Shown here piece by piece: positions 55,943-64,000 of a DNA stretch of 64,000 nucleotides; positions within the stretch are counted from its first letter, which is position 1, and each line of letters opens with the position of its first letter. The stretch is from positions 124,001 to 188,000 of the forward strand of contig NW_026251420.1 in NCBI RefSeq assembly GCF_025118155.1, given 5' to 3'. The DNA is from Cokeromyces recurvatus (Eukaryota > Mucoromycota > Mucoromycetes > Mucorales > Mucoraceae). The notes under the pieces are model-generated. The model was given only the letters and a program-made list of their open reading frames with translations. It was not told where the DNA came from and ran no database searches. The position numbers and the translations under genes are program-made.

Positions 55943-56500
55943 TTAATCTTTTAAAGCTTGTTTCGGTACTATTTCTTCCTGTTCAAACTCTTTATCGGCA
56001 ATTGAGATTGCATCACATAGAATACCTTGAACCATTTCTCCTAAAAGTGATATGTGGCTCTTTTTTACAATAACAACTTCATGATGAATTATGTCATTAG
56101 CCGTAGTAGAAAAGGACAAGTGACTGAGATCAGATAGTGTTGCATTTTCATTTGTCAAAATAACCTCCACCTTTTTGTCATATGAATCCGTTGATAGTAA
56201 GGATACAGAAGACTGTAAATCATGCTTATCATGAAAGTAATAAAAGATAGGCTTATGAATATCGAAAGAATTTTTATCTGTCGAATGCTCTACAATATGA
56301 ATTGATTTATTATCATTATCAGTATCGTCTGATACTAAAAACTTTTCTGATAAAAGTACTTCATCATCTGCTGGATCTTTTCGTTGTTTCTTGGATGTAA
56401 ATGGATTTTTGAGTTTTATTTGCTTATCATACCATCTTTTGGTAGACGCTGAAGGCTGAAATAAGAGTGAAATACTACGCATAAGTTGGTTTTTAACCAT
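55943..56500 (-). CDS. Hypothetical protein, 185 residues
   Basis: A single open frame from ATG 56500 to the stop at 55943. I do not recognise the family. It is polar, Asp/Ser/Lys-rich, with a basic start (KRWYDKQIKLKNPFTSKKQR) and an acidic C-terminus (ISIADKEFEQEEIVPKQALK). There is no signal peptide or TM segment. Amino-acid composition is balanced and unlike the homopolymer frames nearby, supporting a real gene. It is transcribed toward PMP3, with its 5' end near the T-rich promoter block at 56501-56987. Confidence 0.6.
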   Translation of the reverse strand: MVKNQLMRSISLLFQPSASTKRWYDKQIKLKNPFTSKKQRKDPADDEVLLSEKFLVSDDTDNDNKSIHIVEHSTDKNSFDIHKPIFYYFHDKHDLQSSVSLLSTDSYDKKVEVILTNENATLSDLSHLSFSTTANDIIHHEVVIVKKSHISLLGEMVQGILCDAISIADKEFEQEEIVPKQALKD

Positions 56501-56793
56501 TTCTTTTTCTTTTTCCTCTTTTAATTAAAGTAAGAGGAAGAAGAAAAAAATAATCATGGATTTGAAATATATTTTATAATTATGCACTGATGTTTCTCTA
56601 TTTTTGGATTTTATCTTATCTAACACACGCATGAAACTATCTCTGTGATGTAATAATAAAATGCATCCTATTTTTTTTTTTTTTTTGTTTTCAAGCAAGA
56701 TGCAAAAGTGTACTCCACTCATCATTTCTTATTATACACCACAAGTAATCATAGCTGGCTCGTTTCCTCAAATCTTATAATAAGTGTTATTGT

Positions 56794-56859
<66 letters not shown>

Positions 56860-56912
56860 ATATAAATTCCCCGGTTTTATTTTTTTTATTAACGTACAAA
56901 ACATCGTCAAAC

Positions 56913-56959
<47 letters not shown>

Positions 56960-56987
56960 TAGGAAAAAAATATTCTATTAAATTGCC
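56501..56987. repeat. Promoter block with two long poly-T tracts (56797-56852, 56916-56958)
   Basis: Two uninterrupted T runs of 56 and 43 nt lie within 190 bp of the start codon at 56988, the nearer ending 30 bp before it. The block also separates two divergent genes. No coding potential is seen. Confidence 0.65.
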
Positions 56988-57574
56988 ATGATTACACGAT
57001 TCCTTCCAAAATGGAATGCTATGGCATCTAAACGGATTCTGGTTCAGTATCGTTCTATACCATCAAGACAAACGACTTCTCTTCCTATGATGACTCCCTT
57101 CATAGCTAAACGTTTTATGGCAACTGACTTCACAAATCATTCCTTTATTGAAAAAATAAAAAAAAATCCTCATATTATGCAGCGTCTAGTGGATTTTACA
57201 AGTCTTTTACAATCGAAAGGATTTGATGTAACAGGCAAACAACCTAGTTTTGCGCAGGTAAATAAATAATATTGTATATATATAAAGAGAGAGAGAGAGA
57301 GAGGTTATTCAATTTGATAAAATAGATGTTAAAAATCATGAATGATCCTGATATAAAGGAAAGTATACAAGTATTACGTCAAGATATTCAGGCTGCTGGT
57401 ATTCAATTCGATTTAAAAACTATTCAAGAATTACAGGCTGGTTTGAATAGTATGGTACTACCACCAAAAGAACAGAAAAAGGAAGAAGAAGAAGAAGAAG
57501 AAGAAGAAGAAGCACATATTAAAGGTGCAAACTTGATGAAAAAAATTAAAGGATTATTTAATGATAAGAAATGA
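56988..57574 (+). CDS. Small protein with probable mitochondrial presequence
   Basis: Two exons, 56988-57257 and 57326-57574, encode 172 residues. The first 45 residues (MITRFLPKWNAMASKRILVQ onward to AKRFMATDF) are rich in Arg, Ser and hydrophobics with almost no acids, which suggests a mitochondrial targeting peptide cleaved near FMA. The remainder is helical and includes IKKNPHIMQRLVDFTSLLQS and IMNDPDIKESIQVLRQDIQA, resembling the STI1/DP-type repeat pattern NP.....L....NDP. A Glu run from a GAA repeat (57480-57511) lies before a basic C-terminus. No named family is assigned. Confidence 0.7.
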
Positions 57575-57594
57575 TAATAATAAAAAACACACTA

Positions 57595-58020
57595 TTACTG
57601 GTTCTGTTTTTCTAAATCAGATAATGAAGGAGGTGGTTGAGCAAATAAAGATGAAAGAACATGATTGACGTTTGACCTTTCATGTTGTTGAACAGGTTGT
57701 TGTGGTAACTGGTTATAAAAGGATTGTGGCTGGTGAGAGGATGGCAACTGATTTTGAAAATGAGGTGGTGGCTGAGGTATAGAATAATCTACAATATCAG
57801 CATAACTTTGTTGTTGACGAGGAGGAATAGATTGTGTTGTTTGTTCATAAGCCATTAATTCAGAATCAAAGTCATTAGTTACTCTAATTGTTTGTTGTTG
57901 TTGTTGTTTCTTTTTCATCTTTTTCTCTCTATTCTTTCTTTGTTTATATTGTCTTTCTTTCTCATCATCAGAAAACTCCATTTCCTACAAAAGTATAGAT
58001 AAGTTAAAATATATAAACAA

Positions 58021-58065
<45 letters not shown>

Positions 58066-59030
58066 GTACATCTTCATCTACTTCTTCATCATAAAGATTA
58101 CTTGCATCAGTTCCCTTCAACTGCTTTAATTTTTCTGTTTCTACAATTTTAGTCTTTTGATAACTTGGTACATAATAAATAGGTGCATTTAACTTGGCCA
58201 GATTACGATCTATATCCTGAGGATGGTTAAATCTGACCGAATAGAAGGGTCTTACGATGGGTCCAAATGTTTCAAAGACCTCGCCTAAAATTGTACGATC
58301 CTCATATACGAGCAAAGAGCCTTGATCTAGTGTTTGATATTCACTACCAGACCTTGCATAAACAACTACCACATTATCAATGACTTGAAAGATCTGTCCT
58401 GCATACACAATTTCTGTTTGTGGTGTCATTTCAAATTGAGGTTTTTCAACAACGATCTCAATAATTTCATGGGCTGTTTTTACAATGCCATTAGGAAACG
58501 TTTCCTCTTCTTCTTCATTAGAAATAACTTTTTGTCGCTTCACTGTTGGCTTATCGTTATTTTCATTATCATCTTCACTTTCACTCTCTGATTCACTGGA
58601 TGATGACTCGTCGCTATCATCATTGTCTTCTTCATCGGAAGATGAAAGATCCAAATCACTACTTTCATATCCATCTGCTTTTTTTTCTCCTGCAATAGCA
58701 GCATCTAGGGTATCATTCTGTAAAAAAAGAAAAGAAAAGAAAAAAAATATAAGCTATAGATACTTTCTAATACACGACTCCAATCCTTACTAAGGTCTCT
58801 TGTTTTACTACTGTTTCTTCATTGCCTGCAATGAGATCTTGATTGTTTTGTTCTTGCGTTGTCTCTACTTTAACAGCAGTTTCTTCGAGTTTTATTGAAT
58901 CATTGTCATCAACTTGATCTTTTGCTTCAATTAAAATTTCATCTTGATTCATCTGTGGGGAATTTTGTTTGATTTCAGGTAAAGCAAACTCACAAACAAC
59001 TTGAAGATCAGCAGGGATAGTGTTATTCAT
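57595..59030 (-). CDS. NAF1: NAF1, H/ACA snoRNP assembly factor
   Basis: Three exons, 59030-58791, 58717-58070 and 57984-57595, encode 425 residues. Naf1 binds Cbf5/dyskerin during H/ACA RNP assembly and is later replaced by Gar1. After an acidic, Ser/Asp-rich N-terminal region comes the Gar1/Naf1 domain with QIFQVIDNVVVVYA, GSLLVYEDRTILGEVFETFG and PFYSVRFNHPQDI. The C-terminal part has Lys-rich (EKERQYKQRKNREKKMKKKQ) and then Gln/Pro-rich tracts, as in other Naf1 proteins. Intron 2 holds a 41-nt A run (58024-58064). It is divergent from the BAR-SH3 gene, with 291 bp between start codons. Confidence 0.9.
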
Positions 59031-59321
59031 TTTATTTTAGTAATCTAATAAAAAATAAATAAGATCTATAGAAAAAAAAATTTTTTTTTATCATAATTGA
59101 TGAAAAAAAAAACTATTATCTTATATAAAGCGAGTCACTTGCATAAAAAAAAAGTTAAAATGCTCTTTATTGTTGTTTAGAGGAAGAGAATAAATAAAAC
59201 TCCGAAGTCATGTAATTACGGAGTTTTTACGTTTATTTATTTTATTTTTGGGGGAGATTGTTCTTTTAATTTCCATTTTTTTTTTTTTACTTTTTTCATT
59301 TAAATTAATTGAAATTACATT
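59031..59321. promoter_or_regulatory. Divergent promoter region NAF1 / BAR-SH3
   Basis: A 291-bp region between two start codons on opposite strands. It contains AT blocks such as AAAAAAATTTTTTTTT (59071-59088) and T runs, and a near-palindromic ACTCCGAAGTCATGTAATTA / ACGGAGT segment at 59200-59226 that could form a hairpin or bind a dimer. Confidence 0.45.
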
Positions 59322-61032
59322 ATGAGTTGGAAGGTGAACTTCATTTTCCCCCATCCCTTCAGAACAAGCCTTTAATAAGCAAAAAAAAAAAGATAAATTA
59401 CATTTACTAAAATATGTGATTCTTTCTTTCTTTAGGGCTTTCAAAAAGCAGTCAACAGATTACCTTATCAAATATTATCAAAGAAAAGTGAAGGTATATA
59501 AATATGTAACTTTTTATCTTTTTTCTTTATTAACTAATTGATATAACTCATTAAGCAACCAGGGATGCTGAATATATACAGTTAGAAAAGCAATTTAATG
59601 ACCTTTCTAAAATTGTTGGTGTACTTGCCAAGGACGCCAGAATATTTCGAGATAGTGTCTCAGGTAATAATAATCACAAAAAAAATATATACACATATTT
59701 ATTTATATAAATATACATTTTTATATTTATTTATATCATTGTTGTAACACGCTCATTTTTTTATTTTTATTTTTATTTTTTTTTAGTATTGTTATCTAAC
59801 CAGGCAGCTATGGCAGAATATCTTGCTGTTATTTATGATGCCAGTCTAGGTACACAAGCCCCCGAGGGTACAGTTCAAAAAAGATTTCAACAGACACCTG
59901 CACAACAACTTCAAGCCGTCAATGATGCCGAAGCAGCGATGGTCTATTGTCGTGATGAAGTTTTACCAGAATTGGACGTTGTTGATCGAAATATCATTCG
60001 TCCTCTTCTTGAACTTGAAGAAATCATGAAACTTATTTCCAAAACGATGACCAAACGTAATCATAAACTGATTGATTATGACCGTCATCGACTTGCCCTT
60101 CAGAAACTGAATAATAAACAAGAACGAAGCTTTAGTGAAGAAAAACAAATCTTTAAAGTTCAATCACAACTTGAAACAGCAACTCAAGATTATAACTACC
60201 TCAACGATATGCTAAAGCAAGAGTTGCCTCGATTCTTTCAACTCAAGGCTCAATTTATTCATCCCGTCTTTGAGAACCTTTATAACATGCAAAGTCGAAT
60301 TTATGGCATTATCTATGCACGTTGTTATGAATTATTGAATCAAAACTTGGGATCCTTTGTGACAAATACGATGGGTATTGAAGAAGGTTATAATTATCGA
60401 AAATCACAAAGAGATGTACGCAGTGAATATGAAAATTTAGATTTATTAAAGTCAGGTGGAAAAGCTTGGTTGGCTGTTTCAGGTGGTACGAATCATTCAA
60501 AGTTATCATTACAGGAACGCGCTGCTTTGAAACGTGCAGAAGCAGCCACAGCAGGTGGCTCTCCTGTCATGGATATGTATACTACGACGACATCTGCAGC
60601 GACGGCTCCACTACCACCTCCAGCTTATGGACAATCAGGAAATGATGTCACATTAGATTCAACACCTATCTCTTATGGTAAACAACAGCAGCCCTCTTAT
60701 CAACAACAACAACAGCCGCCTTCTTATCAAGGACAGCCCTCCTATCAACAACCACAAGCTTATCCCCCTACATCACAATTCGTGGTCGCTCTTTATGATT
60801 ATACTGCACAAGCAGAAGGTGATTTATCTTTTAAGAAAGATGATAAGATTGAAGTACTTGAAAGAACACCAGATACAAATGATTGGTGGAAAGGAAGATT
60901 AAATGGTGTTATTGGTGTATTTCCTGGTAAGTTTTTTTTTTTTTTTTTTTTTTCTTTTGTTTATATTTACGCGTGCGTGTGTTTTTAATCTATATGTATT
61001 TTGTTCTAGGCAATTATGTTGCAGAAATTTAA
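59322..61032 (+). CDS. BAR-SH3 amphiphysin-like protein (Hob1/Rvs167)
   Basis: Five exons, 59322-59333, 59436-59493, 59556-59663, 59787-60926 and 61010-61032, encode 446 residues. BAR-SH3 proteins bend membranes during endocytosis and link to actin. The start MSWKGFQKAVNRLPYQILSK and then RDAEYIQLEKQFNDLSKIVG are typical Hob1/Rvs167 N-termini. The BAR domain extends to about residue 240 (LNDMLKQELPRFFQLKAQFI). A Gln/Pro/Tyr-rich linker follows, then the SH3 domain FVVALYDYTAQAEGDLSFKK with DWWKGRLNGVIGVFPG and NYVAEI, the last six residues encoded by a 23-nt final exon. The first exon holds only four codons. The BAR and SH3 assignments are firm. Confidence 0.93.
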
Positions 61033-61409
61033 CTATAGAAATTTTGTTTATTGTTTTGTATGATAATTTTATGTTTATATTTATAAAATATATGTATGTA
61101 TAAAAAAAAGAAAAAAAGAAAAAAAAAAAAAGAAAAAAAAAAGAAAAAGAAAAAGAAAAAAAGAGAAAAAAAGAGAAAAAAAAAGGGTGTTTGTTTTAAA
61201 TATAGCATGTAAAGCGTGTTTGTAAATACATAAAAAAAAAAAGAAAAAGAGCGAGTAATTGATATTTTTTTCATATATGTTTATATAAAAGTAAGGTAAA
61301 GGGTGGAAGGGGGCATATGTGAACTAATAAAAGGGTATAAAAATAAATATTAATTTTTTTTTTTCATATAAATTCAAAAAAGAAAGAAAGAAAGAAAAAG
61401 AATGTATTC
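61033..61409. other. Convergent 3' spacer, purine-rich
   Basis: It lies between the BAR-SH3 and kinase stops. A 120-nt A/G-rich tract (61100-61186) and (GAAA)n near 61378-61400 dominate. No gene is seen. Confidence 0.5.
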
Positions 61410-63171
61410 TTAAGGTAAAACATGATTCATAAATCTTGTAAGTTCAGTAGCTGAAGAGCATTTCAAAAGTTTACTTTGAACATGAGCGTCAATTTCCTAC
61501 ACAAAATATACATGTCATACAAAGGGGAAAAAAAAGGTAAATATTTGTTTGTTTGTTTGTATGTTTATATGCAAATTTTACCGAAAGTACATCTTTTGCA
61601 GAGGGACGAGTAGCAGGAACTTCATCTAATAGCCAAGCAACCAAGCCTCGCATATACATTGTTGGGTAACTATAAGTAAAAGTAGGGCTAGGTTCATTTA
61701 AGACGGTTGTAAAGAGCTCATATTCATCCTTGATAAGATAATGAGGCGGTACACGGTCCATCATTTCGATAATGGTGATACCAAGTGACCACATGTCAAT
61801 TTTTTCATCATAATATTCTTCCCGAATTACTTCGGGTGCCATCCATTTACTTGTACCAAGTCGGTCACGATTACGTTTTGTAGTACGAGTAGCCAAACCA
61901 AAGTCAGCTATACCATACAATACAAAAAGAAGTAAGTAAGTATCGATATATATATTTGTATATATGAAATCTATCTATCTATTTATTTATTTGTTTGTTT
62001 ACCTAGTTTCACTTCACCATTCCAACCTAGTAATAGGTTTTCACATTTAATATCACGATGAATAAATGCTTTTGAATGTAAGAAATGAAGTGCCTTGAGT
62101 GTTTCACAAGTAATGTAAATAGTATGTTCTTCGGGTAATCCTCTTTGACAAAGGATAGCAAAGACAGAGCAACGTTGTAAATCCATAGCTATCCAGATAT
62201 CATCACGCCATAAAGTCACTTCACGTAAACGAATCAAATTAGTATGACCAGAAGCCATAATACGGAGTTCTCTTACAATGGCTGCTTTATATTCGTGGTC
62301 GGGATCTAATCTGCATCTTTTTATAGCCAGTTGAACATTTTTTTTGTACTTGTGAACAACACGTACAACAGAGCCATTTACACTTTTATTACAAAAAAAA
62401 AATGTTAATCTTTTAAAAAATACAAAAGGAAAAGAAAGAAAGAAAGAAAGAGGGAGAGAGAGAGAGAGAGAAAAGAGGAATTCTTACCCAGTGCCAACTT
62501 CTTTAAAATTAGTATATTTATTACGAGGATCCAAAGTAGATACAGTAATTTGTTGATGTGATAATGCCTTTCGTATTTTACGTTCAAATTGATTTTCAGA
62601 ACGAATTAAAGGAGGTAATTGAGGTATTTCATGAGTTGGACCGACAGGATACCAACGTCTCTTCTCTGAAGACTTATTATTTGTTGAAGGATATTCACGT
62701 AAACAAAACGTGTTTTTACTATTGTAAGGTTCTGGTTTTAAAAAACAGTCTGAGCCGAAAACATTAGGAATTTCATAAAATCCAGGAGGTCTCCAGACTT
62801 CCTATAATAACTCTATTTTTTGAGTGTACTGACAAAAATTAAATAATTTTTTTTTTTTGATGATACCTTGGTATGATTATTATTGTTTGACGTTGTATAA
62901 AAGGAAGATTGTCTGGTGATACAGCCTGTTGACCTTCTCTTTAATGTAATATCGACCATTAAATTTGTCTTTTCTGTCGTTAAAGACTTTGATTTACGAA
63001 GAGGATTTTGTTGCTTAGAATTTCGTTTATCGTTTGTTGTTGTACGCTATAATAAATAAATAAACAATAAATATTGTAAAAATAAAATAAAATAAACAAT
63101 ATTACATTTCGTTCTAGATCTTTTGCAGTGGCAATGATTTGCTTGCCTGATTTATTATGAATATGAAGCAT
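61410..63171 (-). CDS. STE20/PAK-like serine/threonine protein kinase
   Basis: Six exons, 63171-63106, 63046-62867, 62801-62488, 62382-62003, 61907-61582 and 61496-61410, encode 450 residues. Kinase motifs in order: glycine loop EVGTGVNGSVVRVV (built across an intron), VAIK-type LAIKRCRLD, αC Glu in VRELRIM, catalytic loop FIHRDIKCENLLL, DFGLAT (the junction supplies LADFG), and GTSKWMAPEVIREEYYDEKI with SLGITIIEM, typical of STE20/PAK. The N-terminal 150 residues are basic and Ser/Thr-rich and contain VWRPPGFYEIPNVFGSD; no CRIB/PBD motif is visible, so it is not a classical PAK. The short C-terminus ends ELTRFMNHVLP. All catalytic residues are present. Confidence 0.88.
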
Positions 63172-64000
63172 TTTCTTGTATTGTCTATTTTATTAATATC
63201 ATTCAAAAAAGAAGAAGAAGAAAAAGAGAAGAAAGTAAAAAAGAGAAGAAGAAAAAAAAAAAGAAAGAAAAATGATAAAAATCTTTAACTCGTTTCCTCC
63301 TAATTTTTTTTTATTCACCCCCTATATTTATATCTTTTTTTTTGTGTGTATGTAATAAAAGACAGGAACCACATGTTTACTATGTAAAAAACGTCTGAGC
63401 TTAAAGTATCGATAATAATAATAATAATAAAAAAAAAAAGGAAAAAAAAAAAAGAAAGCAAGCTTGTACACAGTAAACAAATCATATATTTATACAATAA
63501 ATGTATGTTTATGTTTCATGTTTTACTTTAAAATAAGTGTCATATAATATTTACATTATTCATTTATTTTAAAAATATTGAATAAAAAATAAAAAAATAA
63601 AATAAAAAAAAACTATTTGTATTTAAAACAGCAGATAATTAAAAGAGCACGTGTAATATAAGAGAACGTGGAATTTTTTTTTTCCCTTTAAAAAAAAAGA
63701 TATTATAAAATAAACGTATAATACCAAATAATAGATCTTCATCATGAATATGTATAAAAAAGAAAAAAAAAATTTTTTTTATTACTGCTGTTGTAACCTC
63801 CCCACGTGGAGATAAATGTGAAGAAAGAATTAGGAATCTTTACTACAACTACGCCCTAATATTATAATTAATGTCCGTGCTGCTGTCTGATTTTATTTTA
63901 TTTTATTTTTTCATTTTCCTGCCATTAGTGTAATTTATATTTTTAGAAATTTTAATTTATTTCTTTTTATTTCATTTTCCTTTATTTTATTTTTTCCTTT
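63172..64000. other. Intergenic to window end
   Basis: Upstream region of the kinase gene and beyond. It has purine runs (63205-63275), (AAT)n, poly-A/T tracts and AAAAAATTTTTTTT at 63764-63780. A CACGTG-containing CCCACGTGG (63801-63809) is a possible E-box-like site. No gene is recognised. Confidence 0.45.

Noticed and set aside
63801..63809. CCCACGTGG E-box-like site
   Set aside because: It is a single 6-bp core in 830 bp and has no known target gene; kept only as a remark in the intergenic entry.
1..64000. CRISPR arrays, tRNA and rRNA genes
   Set aside because: I looked for regularly spaced repeats and for tRNA B-box-like GTTCRANNC motifs in cloverleaf context. The only near hit (GGGTTCGACAT at 29723) lacks an A box and arms.

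Overview
This window comes from an AT-rich, intron-dense fungal genome, almost certainly a Mucoromycota (Mucorales-type) mould. The marker is the carotenoid pair at 44795-49344: a fused lycopene cyclase/phytoene synthase (carRP) and a phytoene desaturase (carB), divergently transcribed from one short intergenic region, an arrangement known from Mucor, Phycomyces, Blakeslea and relatives. Genes are compact and carry short GT-AG introns, mostly 40-110 bp. Homopolymer and microsatellite tracts are very frequent. Gene models below were joined by hand from reading frames and splice sites. Every multi-exon model presented as intact keeps its frame across all junctions.

Layout. 1-780: 3' part of an ankyrin-repeat gene (-). 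2043-3904: DBP5/DDX19 mRNA-export helicase (-). 5460-7524: concentrative nucleoside transporter (+). 7733-8880: aldo-keto reductase copy 1 (-). 9242-10897: NAPE-PLD/FMP30-like phospholipase D (-). 11006-12413: DDX59-like HIT-zinc-finger helicase that has lost its second RecA lobe (-). 14235-16624: NOC2 ribosome biogenesis factor (+). 17194-18315: aldo-keto reductase copy 2 (+), with a 915-bp core that appears identical to copy 1. 18316-26188 is a TE and orphan-gene zone: a decayed LINE, a transposase-like helix-turn-helix exon, a lineage-restricted gene, a second LINE 3' end and several coding relics. 26189-36302: M17 aminopeptidase, D-2-hydroxyacid dehydrogenase, CTK2-type cyclin, indoleamine 2,3-dioxygenase and a Frag1/CWH43-N membrane protein. 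36749-40006: a transposon with long terminal inverted repeats and a 10-bp target duplication, carrying a decayed Fanzor (eukaryotic TnpB-like) gene. 42731-49344: ABHD11-type hydrolase, AT-hook protein, carRP and carB. 49574-63171: PP1-docking LRR protein, FYVE protein, GNAT acetyltransferase, PMP3 proteolipid, two unidentified proteins, NAF1, a BAR-SH3 (Hob1/Rvs167) protein and a STE20/PAK-like kinase.

Most genes are housekeeping: RNA export and ribosome/snoRNP assembly (DBP5, NOC2, NAF1), transcription kinase (CTK2), endocytosis and signalling (BAR-SH3, FYVE, kinase), and metabolism. The carotenoid pair is the only clear biosynthetic cluster. No tRNA, rRNA or CRISPR array was recognised. The most notable features are the Fanzor-bearing TIR element, the apparently identical inverted AKR copies (recent duplication or gene conversion), the half-deleted DDX59-like helicase, and the long poly(dA:dT) tracts that sit repeatedly just upstream of start codons or inside introns.
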